64,000 bases of DNA, from assembly GCF_037782385.1 (NCBI RefSeq), contig NZ_JBBEXD010000007.1:1-64000 (forward strand), in the 5' to 3' direction. Shown here in pieces: positions 45,496-53,524 of the stretch. Origin of the DNA: Ascidiimonas meishanensis. GTDB taxonomy: Bacteria > Bacteroidota > Bacteroidia > Flavobacteriales > Flavobacteriaceae. The position numbers and the translations under genes are program-made. Positions within the stretch are counted from its first letter, which is position 1. Each line of letters begins with the position of its first letter. A model generated the notes under the pieces. The model made no database searches, was not told where the DNA came from, and saw only the letters and a list, made by a program, of their open reading frames with translations.

Positions 45496-46060
45496 AATAA
45501 AAAGCTTTAATAATTATTTCAAATTGTTAAAATCTAATGGATTCACAACATGGCCAATATGTTTTCTCACAGCTTACCAAATTCCTGAAGCCTAGGGTAT
45601 TTAACCCTATCGTAAGAAACCACCTGGGCACCAAATACGTTAGGAGCTTTACCTAATGGATCGAGATACTGATTTTGATTTTATAGTCATTGCCTATGCT
45701 TCGACAATATACTCAGGGCGGGTAATCTAAAAAGTTTATTAAATATTGAAAGACAAAATAAGATCTCAGGAACGCTATTTAAAGGCATAAAATGGGGCTT
45801 TTCTTTCTTAAAACCATTAAAACAAGAATTAGATGCTTTTTAAACCAAGATATACACAATTACGAATGATTAACTTTTTCTTATAGGTAAAAGTGAAAAT
45901 ACGTATTTTTATTCTAAATCTTTGGTAGTTTTGAGACAGCCTGATGTTGGCAAACATTTTAAAAAATGCATTAACTAATAAAAAGTCATCATTCACTCAT
46001 TGTGAGTTTCAGACTAACTAAACAATGATTAGGTTTGTAAAAAAATAATCTGGATATAAA
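45496..46060. other. spacer with C-terminal gene fragments
   Basis: No intact gene. On the minus strand around 45569-45672 a frame reads YLDPLGKAPNVFGAQVVSYD and on to a stop at 45569-45571, clearly protein-like. On the plus strand 45718-45843 reads NLKSLLNIERQNK..., then GTLFKGIKWGFSFLKPLKQE, and stops. Both look like C-terminal ends of lost genes that meet at a CTTCGACAA...CTCAGG element (45699-45718). Neither family was recognised. Confidence 0.45.
45699..45718. repeat. CTTCGACAA-type interspersed repeat, copy 1 (degenerate)
   Basis: CTTCGACAATATACTCAGGG, a degenerate copy of the imperfect palindrome found again at 46854 and 54903 in opposite orientation. It marks a junction between two gene fragments. 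Confidence 0.5.
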
Positions 46061-46666
46061 ATGGATAGAAAGAAATTTATTATAACCTCTTCATTAACTG
46101 CTTTTGGGTTGTCAACTTTTGGTTCAATAATTAAAATGCCTGATGGAAAATTTAATGGAGATTGCGAAACTACTAATGACATATTAGGCCCTTTTTATAG
46201 GTCTGATGCTCCAATTCGTTCCAATTTAACTAGCGAGGGACTAATTGGAACAAGAATAGAACTAAAAGGTAAAGTTTATAAATCTGATTGTATTACTCCT
46301 CTTAACAATGCTTTAGTAGAAATTTGGCATTGCAATACGAAAGGTGAATATGATAATGAATCCAAGGATTTCAATCAAAGAGGTCGCTTAATGACTAACA
46401 ATAAAGGGGAATATTCATTTTTAACAATATTACCTGGTAAATATATGAATGGAGAGCTTTACAGACCTGCTCATATTCATTATAGAGTAACTGAAGAGAA
46501 TAGTAAAGAGCTAATATCGCAAATATACTTTAAAGGTGATCCTCATATAGAAAAAGATCCTTGGGCTTCCAAGAAAAATGCAGAGTTGAGAATTTTGGAA
46601 ATTAGACCTGAAGATGTTAATGGAAATTTGACTTTAAATTTTGACATTTATTTGAAAGAAAAATAA
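46061..46666 (+). CDS. intradiol ring-cleavage dioxygenase-like protein
   Basis: 201-aa protein of the protocatechuate/catechol intradiol dioxygenase fold. These enzymes bind Fe(III) through two Tyr and two His and open aromatic diols between the hydroxyls. The four ligands are visible: Tyr97 in GEYDNE, Tyr134, His138 and His140 in LYRPAHIHYR. Further family features are DILGPFYR near residue 43, LVEIWHCN near 86 and YFKGDPHIEKDPW near 155. An N-terminal hydrophobic segment (ITSSLTAFGLSTFGSII after a K-rich start) suggests export or membrane anchoring, as in the secreted subgroup. No aromatic degradation genes are nearby. The gene ends next to an IS relic and may be an isolated accessory gene. 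Confidence 0.85.
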   Translation: MDRKKFIITSSLTAFGLSTFGSIIKMPDGKFNGDCETTNDILGPFYRSDAPIRSNLTSEGLIGTRIELKGKVYKSDCITPLNNALVEIWHCNTKGEYDNESKDFNQRGRLMTNNKGEYSFLTILPGKYMNGELYRPAHIHYRVTEENSKELISQIYFKGDPHIEKDPWASKKNAELRILEIRPEDVNGNLTLNFDIYLKEK

Positions 46667-46691
46667 AAGTTAGCCAACGTGATTAGTTGTT

Positions 46692-47035
46692 GTACAAGCC
46701 AATAATTTCTGATAAAAATTATCATTTTCAAGCCAACTGAGACTTTGGAACGAAGGGCTTTTTTATTTTAATTTATAATTTTATATAAGGGAAGGCTTCC
46801 TGCCCCACTTTTCACCTTATATTGAATGAATTTCAAGTATTTCTTTATGCTTGCCCTGAGCATTTTGTCGAAGGGTTATAGGCGATTTCGGACAGGTGCA
46901 TGTATTTATTAGTTTGCTTAATACCAATGGTTACTTCCATAAACTCAGCACAGCTTGGTTTGCTTAAGCTCATAAATTGGTTTAAGGTTCCAAAAACAGG
47001 TTCTACCGTGCTTTGTCTTTTCCCTTTCATATATC
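46692..47035 (-). mobile_element. IS relic, copy 1 (transposase C-terminus)
   Basis: The minus strand encodes MKGKRQSTVEPVFGTLNQFM then ...IGIKQTNKYMHLSEIAYNPS, the C-terminus of a DDE transposase of the IS1182/IS4-like kind (RQSTVEPVFGTL and the terminal ANK..HLSAIAYN motifs). Only the last 60 residues remain. A CTTCGACAA-type repeat replaces the true C-terminus. The left end starts at GTTGTACAAGCCAATAATT, the same end as copy 2 at 54749. The element is inactive. Confidence 0.75.
46854..46875. repeat. CTTCGACAA-type interspersed repeat, copy 2
   Basis: CCCTGAGC, ATTTTG, TCGAAGGG: an imperfect palindrome inserted at the 3' end of the transposase remnant. A near-identical element (54903-54923) sits at the same place of the second IS relic, so the insertion predates their duplication. 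Confidence 0.7.
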
Positions 47036-47084
47036 GCTCACGCTCGCAAGTTTGTAACTTGTGAGCTATAAGAGAGAGGAAAGC

Positions 47085-47392
47085 ACCTTTTAAAATTCAA
47101 AAACCTACAGATTCCCTTAATCCCGTAGGGCTACTTCCTTAAGCATTGCTATTTTTATTCCTGAAAAAAATCAACAAACTATTATAATAATTTTAAGTTA
47201 TTTTTCTTACGTATTTTTACGTGAATCCGTTTTATGTAGTGTGAAAAACCATTGAATTTTGGTATGTTTGAATAAGTAATCTAGGGTAGTGCTAAACGTT
47301 TATAAATGTTTCTAAACCACTAAAAACGGATATAGCATTGATTTTAAATTGATTACTAGAGAAATGAACATAAGGGAACTCAACGCAATTGC
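47085..47392 (+). repeat. 308-bp dispersed repeat, copy 1
   Basis: From ACCTTTTAAAATTCAA to ACGCAATTGC, this segment is closely similar to 51621-51928 along its full length, including a small hairpin (CCTACAG...CCCGTAGG) near the left end, a TTACGT..TTTACGTGAATCCG stretch and GGTAGTGTGAAAAACCATTG. It has no coding frame and no terminal inverted repeats. It ends 50 bp before the eCIS_core gene at 47443, so it may bring a promoter or be a non-autonomous mobile segment. Confidence 0.8.
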
Positions 47393-47442
47393 TTTTATTT
47401 CAACATTCTAGCGAAGAAACACAACTCTAAAAAGAATTTCAT

Positions 47443-48915
47443 ATGCAGACACACGCAGATAAAAATCAGAAAAACAAAAGCCGATCATTATCAAGCGTGG
47501 TGGCTCAAAATAAGAGAAGTAGTGATTCCACTTTTCATTATCAGAATAATCGCCCTAAAGCGGTTTCTCAACAGAAACTACAAGTGATGGCAAATAATAG
47601 CCCTTTAGCAAAGCAAACGGCTCAATTGCAGGTAATGGCTAATAATTATGCAGCGCAACATCAACAACCTATACAAAAGAAAGAAAATAAAACAGGCATG
47701 CCTAATAACCTAAAATCTGGAATTGAAAATCTTTCTGGATATTCATTAGATGATGTAAAGGTGCATTATAATTCAAATAAACCTGCCCAGCTGCAAGCTC
47801 ACGCCTATGCGCAGGGAACAGATATTCACTTGGGTTCGGGTCAGGAAAAACATTTGCCTCATGAAGCATGGCATGTGGTACAGCAAAAGCAGGGTAGAGT
47901 TAAACCCACCATGCAGATGAAGGGCAAAGTGAATATTAATGATGATGCTGGTTTAGAGCGGGAGGCAGACATGATGGGAGACAAGGCTGCTCAATTCAAA
48001 ATGGACAATGATATACTACTTTCCAAAAGTTCTTTAGTAAGTAGAACTCCTTCGGCTAAAAAATATACTCAGTTAAAATCCAATGTGATACAATTAGCTA
48101 CTCCGTTAAGTACAAATAGATTAAATGTGGTTGGTGAAAATCATCCTCAAACAAAAGCTAGATTAGCTCGTGAAAAGCAATACACTGCTGCACATGCTGG
48201 CTCTGCCAATTATTGGACAGAGTCTAGATTTAGGGACAGAGCTTTTTCTTTTTGGAGAGATTATTTAAGTGATATGCGTGCAACTGCAGATCCATTTGAA
48301 GTTCGTTTTAATAACTCACAGCAATTCCTTGCAGAAAATGCAGTGATCATAAAAAATCAAGGGGATGCTGGTACAAACACCCAACAAGCATTAAACAATT
48401 TAAACGTACAACAAAAATTTATTCATACTCTTTGGATCTATCTTTCCAATATGGATGCAGGCTTTTTAGAAGATAGATCTGACGGATTTGAAGTGCCAAG
48501 AGCTAGAAGAAACGAAATGTTAGGATATAGGCAACAAATAAAAAACATTGCTGTTACATGGCAAGCAGCAAGAGTTGCTTTGGCTCTTGCAATTCCTACG
48601 GCAGCTCCGGCCAATGTTTTCGCCGGTTGGTCAAATGGGGGTGTGGTGGTTACATCTGAGGCAAATGAAAGGGCAAATTACAAGAAAAGTATTGATGATC
48701 TTGGACAGCTAAATGTAGTAGCAAGGACTGCAGCCCAACTGAGTCAAGATAGATCTGCTGCTATGAATGTGGCTGCAAATAATCGGGCTACTGAGCTTGG
48801 GGTTTGGAAGGTAGGCGATGCTCATGCTGGGCATATGGAATTAGACCATCCAAGAAATTATAATCTCGTAAGACTGGCTGATTTCAATGCGGATTATGAT
48901 ACATGGAATCCATAG
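47443..48915 (+). CDS. eCIS_core (DUF4157) protein with unrecognised GENH-motif C-terminus
   Basis: 490-aa protein. The leader comes as two successive units (NNRPKAVSQQKLQVMANNSP and KQTAQLQVMANNYA, about 35-72) ending in PIQKKE. The eCIS_core domain spans about 85-180 (GYSLDDVKVHYNS, AQLQAHAYAQGTDIHLGSG, HEAWH at 140-144). The C-terminal 260 residues begin with RLNVVGENHPQTKARLAREK near 226-245; this GENH motif followed by a charged helix is the most distinctive feature, but I cannot name an activity. The end has HMELDHPRNY. It is separated from the main effector block by a dioxygenase-like gene and an IS relic, and lies 50 bp after a 308-bp repeat. Confidence 0.75.
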   Translation: MQTHADKNQKNKSRSLSSVVAQNKRSSDSTFHYQNNRPKAVSQQKLQVMANNSPLAKQTAQLQVMANNYAAQHQQPIQKKENKTGMPNNLKSGIENLSGYSLDDVKVHYNSNKPAQLQAHAYAQGTDIHLGSGQEKHLPHEAWHVVQQKQGRVKPTMQMKGKVNINDDAGLEREADMMGDKAAQFKMDNDILLSKSSLVSRTPSAKKYTQLKSNVIQLATPLSTNRLNVVGENHPQTKARLAREKQYTAAHAGSANYWTESRFRDRAFSFWRDYLSDMRATADPFEVRFNNSQQFLAENAVIIKNQGDAGTNTQQALNNLNVQQKFIHTLWIYLSNMDAGFLEDRSDGFEVPRARRNEMLGYRQQIKNIAVTWQAARVALALAIPTAAPANVFAGWSNGGVVVTSEANERANYKKSIDDLGQLNVVARTAAQLSQDRSAAMNVAANNRATELGVWKVGDAHAGHMELDHPRNYNLVRLADFNADYDTWNP

Positions 48916-49746
48916 TTTTATAGGGTTTCTTTAGAATACTACATTCCCATTTTCACACTATTTTAATCTAACCGTCTTATTTTAGGGTGTTAATTTACTT
49001 TTTCACTCATTGACTTCGCTCTGGGTTCAGAAAATGAAATAAAAGAATCCTAAAGAAAGTCGGGAGCGCTTTTAGTTCATCTTATTTCTATTTTCTGTTA
49101 AGGAATTCATGAAGCTTTGATTTCCAGCGGTGTTTTTAGCCGAAAAAGAGTAAAACCGCATTCATTTTAGTCACCAATCTTTTTTTGCAAAAGAGTTCAT
49201 GAATTGATATTTCTTTAAGACTTGAAGCTTTTTAATAGAAAATGCCTCATATACCCTAGAAAAAGAAAAAATCCTGTGGAAAACTAACTTTTTAATGTCT
49301 ATCTCAAGCTTATAGGGAGTCTAAATAACGTCAGTTCGACATAATTAAGAATTAAAATCGAGTTCAAAGTTGTCTTTTTCCGCAGTATAACAAGGTTTTC
49401 CGTTAAGAATTTTCGAAGCCTTGGAGAAAATTTAGGAAAGCCTTGTGGTTTTGTCCACTTTATGGACAAAAATACCTTGGGAAAAGTGTCTTTTCTTTTG
49501 GTTCGTTTTCTTTGGACAAGCAAAGAAAATGAACGTAACGGTCTAAAAATAAGATTGTTAAACTAAAATAGTGTAAAAAAATTTAAATTATATTTTATGA
49601 AAGTTATATCGAACCCACGTTAAATAGACAAACCTGTAAAAGAAATTAAGAGTGATTAGTTAAAAACTTTCTTAATTCTTTCAAAAAAATATAATAAAAA
49701 TCTTATATTCATTGCAATTTAATAGATCAAATTAAAGGAGTTACTT
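48916..49746. other. repeat-rich spacer, no gene
   Basis: About 830 bp without a credible gene; an open minus-strand frame at 49299-49523 lies inside repeat sequence and is rejected. The segment 49489-49560 (GTCTTTTCTTTTGGTTCG...AAGAAAATGAACGTAA) recurs in altered form at 51461-51540 and 55115-55350. The last 100 bp are AT-rich and hold a purine stretch (AAAGGAG) just before the metallo-hydrolase start. Confidence 0.55.
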
Positions 49747-50454
49747 ATGAACAAAAATAGGACCGATCTTGAACAAGAAGGATTGATACCGCAAGTGGTA
49801 GTGTTAAGAGTTTCTAATATGTTTATGATAAACTATAACTATTTGGTAATTGATAATACAAGTAGTACCTCCATAATCATAGATCCTGCTTGGGATATGG
49901 ATAAAATTGAGCAGGCTATTGCTGAAAGCCAAACTCGCTTGCAAGGTATTTTACTAACCCACTCACATTTTGATCATTTGCATCTAGCAAAACCCTTGGC
50001 AGCTAAGTATAACTGTCCTATCTGGATGTCTCATGAAGAGATAGCGATCTCCAATTTTAGGGCTCCACAATTGCAAGCGATAGGTGTAAAACCTTGGTGG
50101 GTAGGACGCTTAAAAATAAAACCTTTACTTACCCCAGGGCATACCCCAGGAAGCATGTGTTACCTTATTGGGAATAATTTGTTTAGTGGAGACACCCTAT
50201 TTGCCGAAGGTTGTGGTCTCTGTTCTGATGTTGCTGCGGCTCATACGATGTTTGAAAGTCTCAAACATATTGGAGATAATGTAAAACCAAACACCCGTAT
50301 CTTTCCAGGACATATGTATGGAAAGCCTCCGGGTCAAGAATTTTCTTTTGTTTTTAAAAATAACATCTATTTACAACTTAAAAATAAACATGACTTTGCC
50401 TCCTACCGATTGAGAAAAGGACAGGATAGTTCTAAGTTTTTTGCATTTTCGTAA
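49747..50454 (+). CDS. MBL-fold metallo-hydrolase (glyoxalase II-like)
   Basis: 235-aa cytoplasmic protein of the metallo-beta-lactamase fold. Metal-binding motifs are complete: THSHFDH (near 77-83), TPGHTPGS (near 131-138), SGDTLF (near 149) and FPGHMYG (near 188). It resembles glyoxalase II and the thioester hydrolases found with trans-AT polyketide clusters, but no such cluster is present. A purine-rich AAAGGAG lies seven bases upstream of the ATG (..GGAGTTACTT ATG), an unusually good ribosome-binding site for this phylum. Substrate unknown. Confidence 0.88.
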   Translation: MNKNRTDLEQEGLIPQVVVLRVSNMFMINYNYLVIDNTSSTSIIIDPAWDMDKIEQAIAESQTRLQGILLTHSHFDHLHLAKPLAAKYNCPIWMSHEEIAISNFRAPQLQAIGVKPWWVGRLKIKPLLTPGHTPGSMCYLIGNNLFSGDTLFAEGCGLCSDVAAAHTMFESLKHIGDNVKPNTRIFPGHMYGKPPGQEFSFVFKNNIYLQLKNKHDFASYRLRKGQDSSKFFAFS

Positions 50455-50962
50455 GGCCACTAACTACTGCTTGTTTTGAATATTTACACACTTAAATAGT
50501 GTGAGCTATATAGCATTAAAAAGATAAAACTAGTTCAATGATTATATGCAAATTTATTTTTTAAAGAAAATCTACTGTCAATAAAATGATATACAAGAGG
50601 AGCAGAAAAGATAGTATTGAAATAGTAGATTCTACTTTAGCCACCTATAAGTTTATAAATTGTGTGTACTGAGCGTAGGCATAGAAAATTTTGGAATGCT
50701 TTACTAGCAATAAAATTAAAGACTTAGCCTTGGTAAAACCAAAGGAAAGCCCTTATGATAAATCACTTAGCTATAAATAAACAGTTTGAGAAAAATATAC
50801 TGCAAGATAAAACGATAATTAATTTTAAATAACAAACTATAGCTAAATCAAGTGGTATGAAAAATGCACCAAGTACAACAGGAAACAAATCTGGAGGAGG
50901 TTCAAAACGTTCTTCAAGCTTTATATAATTATAACCAAATATTAACTTAATCTACAAGTACC
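50455..50962. other. 508-bp spacer with short remnants
   Basis: No full gene. A short frame near 50709-50783 reads NKIKDLALVKPKESPYDKSL and then SYK before a stop, which looks like a C-terminal gene fragment. A 23-codon frame at 50857-50928 (MKNAPSTTGNKSGGGSKRSS...) is possible but unsupported. Nothing else is seen. Confidence 0.35.
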
Positions 50963-51340
50963 ATGAAACAAACTATTTTAGTAGTATCATTTTTCCTTTT
51001 AAGTGTCACTTTTTGTTTTTCACAACAAAATAGAGGTCGTATTCAAATTCAGGGAAGTAAATTAGAAAAATCAGAAGCCTGGTCTACAAAAGATTCCTAT
51101 ACAAAAAAAGAAGCCCTAAAAGATTTAGCTGCCCTTTGGAAGAGCTTGTCTACAAGAGAGCAAAGAGATAGGGAAGCTGCTTATAAAGAAGCGCAAACAT
51201 ACATTAAAAGAGCACCTAAAGAAGGCTATTGTATTACAGGAGCCAAACTTGCAAAAGAGTTTAAGGATAAAAATAGAAAAGATTCTAAGGCAAGAATAGA
51301 TATTGAAATTAAATTGGGATGCGCATTTACAGATAAATAA
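50963..51340 (+). CDS. small secreted protein of unknown function
   Basis: 125-aa protein with a clear signal peptide (MKQTILVVSFFLLSVTFCFS, then QQN). The mature part is about 105 residues, Lys-rich, helical in the middle (KKEALKDLAALWKSLSTREQ) and has two cysteines (GYCITGAKL and KLGCAF) that could form a disulfide. No family was recognised. A hairpin follows 20 bases after the stop, so it is a monocistronic gene. Confidence 0.7.
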   Translation: MKQTILVVSFFLLSVTFCFSQQNRGRIQIQGSKLEKSEAWSTKDSYTKKEALKDLAALWKSLSTREQRDREAAYKEAQTYIKRAPKEGYCITGAKLAKEFKDKNRKDSKARIDIEIKLGCAFTDK

Positions 51341-51359
51341 AAACGCAAACCATTTTTTT

Positions 51360-51392
51360 TAAAAGGACTTTAAGCATGCTTGAAGTCCTTTT
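51360..51392 (+). terminator. hairpin terminator after the small secreted protein
   Basis: AAAAGGACTTTAAGC pairs with GCTTGAAGTCCTTTT (one G-U pair) immediately after the 125-aa gene. The final T run is part of the stem and is followed by ACTATTTT. Confidence 0.7.
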
Positions 51393-51460
51393 ACTATTTT
51401 CTCAAATAGGTTTACATGTCAGTTTTACATACATAAGAATTAAAAATCCAGTTTAAAATT

Positions 51461-51540
51461 GTCTTTTCTTTTGGTTCGTTTCTGAACCCAGAGTGGCGTC
51501 GCAGGGTGGGCAACCAAAGAAAATGAATGTAAGTAACTTA
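51461..51540. repeat. TTTTCTTTTGGTTCG-type interspersed repeat
   Basis: GTCTTTTCTTTTGGTTCGTT and CAACCAAAGAAAATGAATGT form a long imperfect inverted repeat around a GC-richer loop. Related copies are at 49489-49560 and 55115-55350, always in gene-free DNA near IS relics or repeat pairs. Confidence 0.6.
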
Positions 51541-51620
51541 AATGCAATATTTTTACTAATTAAAAGACCTTATGTAAGATTAAAATAGACAACTGAAATT
51601 AGACGGAAAACGCTTTAAAT

Positions 51621-51928
51621 ACCTTTTAAAATTCAAAGGCCTACGGATTCCCGTAAGGCTACTGCCTTAAACCCCTCTATTTTTATTCCTGAAAAAAATC
51701 AACCAACCATTAAATAATTTTTACGCTATTTTTCTTACGTGTTATTACGTGAATCCGTTTTAGGTAGTGTGAAAAACCATTGGTTTTTGGTATGTTTGAA
51801 TGAGTAATCTAGGGTAGTGCTAAGCGTTTATAAATGTTTACAAACACTTACAAACGACTAAGAACGGCTATAGCATTAATTTTAAGTTGATTACGAAAAA
51901 TAAATATATGAAAAATAAACGCAATTGC
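51621..51928 (+). repeat. 308-bp dispersed repeat, copy 2
   Basis: Full-length relative of 47085-47392, same orientation and same length, ending again in ACGCAATTGC. It stops 13 bp before the GTTGGCA core that opens the attC-like cassette array. As with copy 1, a gene starts about 50 bp after it, so it may supply a promoter. Confidence 0.8.
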
Positions 51929-51940
51929 GTTTACTAACTA

Positions 51941-51947
51941 GTTGGCA
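51941..51947. other. attC-like core half-site at the left edge of the cassette array
   Basis: GTTGGCA(AA) fits the GTTRRRY right core of integron attC sites loosely (last base differs). It is the exact reverse complement of TTTGCCAAC at 52427-52435, the left core that closes the same cassette. This pairing of ends defines cassette 1. Confidence 0.45.
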
Positions 51948-51979
51948 AACAGTTCAGGAAACGCAACCAGAATGAGAAA

Positions 51980-52417
51980 ATGGGAATTAAAGAATATTTA
52001 GATAATAATTTGAACAAATATTATATCGGAATTCTGAATAAGAACGGATTTGAATTGACTGAATCTGATATTAGCGGAATGGGTGGAATTTATCGCTTTA
52101 AAAATAGTTGGCTGAATTTTGACGTTGTAAATGACAGAGGAATAATTGAAACTCGAATTTCCTCACTCTTCTCTGAAAATTTTTATGACTTGGACTTGAT
52201 AAATGCATTTTTAAGTCGGAGAAATAAAACAGATTTGGAAAAACCAAAGTTTGGAAAATCTGACTTATCAAAACGACTGAATTTAGAGCAAGAAAGTGAA
52301 TTGTTTGAAAATAATCTGACTGAATTAAAAACTATGTTTAGCGAACTGAATTATAAAAAAACTGAATCGGAATTAAATAAAATCGGAAATGAACGCGCGA
52401 AATTATTATTCGGATAA
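51980..52417 (+). CDS. hypothetical protein in attC-like cassette 1
   Basis: 145-aa protein without recognised domains, signal peptide or membrane segment. The N-terminal 55 residues look like a small alpha/beta domain (NGFELTESDISGMGGIYRFK, WLNFDVVNDRG), the rest is charged and helical. The style is that of small single-domain cassette or immunity proteins, but I assign no function. It fills the space between the GTTGGCA core at 51941 and the long palindrome at 52427-52562, so it is the single gene of a cassette-like unit. Confidence 0.65.
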   Translation: MGIKEYLDNNLNKYYIGILNKNGFELTESDISGMGGIYRFKNSWLNFDVVNDRGIIETRISSLFSENFYDLDLINAFLSRRNKTDLEKPKFGKSDLSKRLNLEQESELFENNLTELKTMFSELNYKKTESELNKIGNERAKLLFG

Positions 52418-52426
52418 AAAAACCGA

Positions 52427-52562
52427 TTTGCCAACAATGGCTATAAGTAATTGCTTGTTCTCGCCTTCTTCTGAAAATCCTCGCGGATTTTCAGTTTGGG
52501 GTGTACTTGCAAAGTAAAGTGCTAACCCACGCAACTACTCATAGCCGGAGACGTTAGGGGCA
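52427..52562. other. attC-like palindromic site A
   Basis: 136-bp imperfect palindrome. Outer cores are TTTGCCAAC and CGTTAGGGGC. An inner arm GGCTATAAGTAATTGC (52439-52454) pairs with GCAACTACTCATAGCC (52531-52546) with 14 of 16 positions complementary. The centre has a perfect 10-bp hairpin CTGAAAATCC/GGATTTTCAG (52471-52494). This layout (core, spacer, inner arm, variable centre, inner arm, spacer, GTTRGG core) is that of integron attC recombination sites. Confidence 0.6.
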
Positions 52563-52589
52563 ATTGACCGAACCCAATTACTGTAAAAA

Positions 52590-52892
52590 ATGCCCATTTA
52601 TCAACCAAGAAATAACGCAACTAAGAAAAGTCAAATTCTTGAAAGAAGAATATTTGAATTTTTACAGTTACGCAATCTAGAGAAGAAGAATGAAAAACAC
52701 TTAAAATTAGCCGAGAAAGTTAGACAAGCTCAACTCAATTATTTAAAGGCAAGACTTTCTTTGTCTAAGACATTTTCATCTGAAAATGAACCCGACCTTG
52801 ATTTGATTAATAAGGTGAAAAAAGAAATTACTGAATGGGAATCGCTTTCCTATGATGAGATTATTGGATTCTGTTTAACACATTCTAGATAA
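52590..52892 (+). CDS. hypothetical protein, first gene of cassette 2
   Basis: 100-aa charged helical protein (RNLEKKNEKHLKLAEKVRQA, LNYLKARLSLSK) likely to form a coiled coil. No known domain, no signal peptide. It starts 30 bp after attC-like site A and is followed 19 bp later by the Imm26-like gene, so the two share a cassette and probably a transcript. Function unknown. Confidence 0.6.
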   Translation: MPIYQPRNNATKKSQILERRIFEFLQLRNLEKKNEKHLKLAEKVRQAQLNYLKARLSLSKTFSSENEPDLDLINKVKKEITEWESLSYDEIIGFCLTHSR

Positions 52893-52911
52893 AATTAATA
52901 GCACTTAACAA

Positions 52912-53364
52912 ATGAAACTTACTTCTGGAGACATTTTTAAAATTCCAACTGGAATTGGGTTTGGTTTTTTACAATTTATCGAAATTGACTCAATGGGAAT
53001 TGAATACATAAGAGTTTTGGATCAAATTTCTGAAAATGGGACAATAACGCAATTTGAAATTGATAAAACAGAAAGATGGTGTATTGGATTCCCACTTAGG
53101 GCTGCGTCCCGAAAAAAGATTGTGGAGAGAATAGGAACTTTTAATATCCCTTCAAATTTCAAACCTTCGGATTCTGTAAGAAGTGAGCATATAATTGGAG
53201 ATAAATTCCTAGGTTGGTTCATAATTAATAGAAAGACCCTGAAAAGAAAGTTTAAAAAGAAATTGAGCAAAAAACAACTGAAGTTATCTCCGCACGGAAT
53301 TATGAATGACACTCTAATTATTGAAAGATTAGAGGAAAATTGGAATTTAGCCGAATGGAAATAA
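52912..53364 (+). CDS. Imm26-like protein (possible toxin immunity), second gene of cassette 2
   Basis: 150-aa protein. Its start, GDIFKIPTGIGFGFLQFIEI, resembles the opening of Imm26-family immunity proteins (GDIF.IP....GFG...), which protect cells from polymorphic toxins. The middle has RWCIGFPLRAASR, and the C-terminal third is basic (KRKFKKKLSKKQLKLSPHGI). No partner toxin gene adjoins it, which fits carriage of orphan immunity genes on mobile cassettes. The similarity is short and the family call is tentative. Confidence 0.5.
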   Translation: MKLTSGDIFKIPTGIGFGFLQFIEIDSMGIEYIRVLDQISENGTITQFEIDKTERWCIGFPLRAASRKKIVERIGTFNIPSNFKPSDSVRSEHIIGDKFLGWFIINRKTLKRKFKKKLSKKQLKLSPHGIMNDTLIIERLEENWNLAEWK

Positions 53365-53368
53365 AAGC

Positions 53369-53504
53369 ACATAACAACGGCTATAATTCATTGTGGCGGA
53401 ATTTCCCTCCGGAAACTCCTACCTTTATACCAACGCTTGGTTTTCGCGGAATAGTCCTTGCGGACAATTCCACAACGAAACCATAGCCCAACCGTTAGGC
53501 ACAA
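53369..53504. other. attC-like palindromic site B
   Basis: 136-bp imperfect palindrome of the same design as site A. The outer cores are ACATAAC and GTTAGGC (53494-53500, a canonical attC core). Inner arms are GGCTAT (53379-53384) with ATAGCC (53483-53488), extended by TTGTGGCGGAATT against AATTCCACAA. A small hairpin TTTCC/GGAAA lies inside. It begins five bases after the Imm26-like gene stop and precedes the DUF418 gene. Confidence 0.65.
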
Positions 53505-53524
53505 CACGAAAAAAAAACCGTAAA

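Noticed and set aside
38475..48915. Reading the HEAWH of the eCIS_core domain as proof of an active peptidase
   Set aside because: The motif is HExxH-like, but a third zinc ligand is not evident and the domain is mainly a marker of eCIS-linked proteins; activity is left open.
49299..49523. 74-codon minus-strand frame
   Set aside because: It lies in interspersed repeat sequence that recurs elsewhere without keeping the frame.
53393..53524. N-terminal extension of the DUF418 protein
   Set aside because: These 44 codons are the attC-like palindrome read in frame; the family start fits the TTG at 53525.
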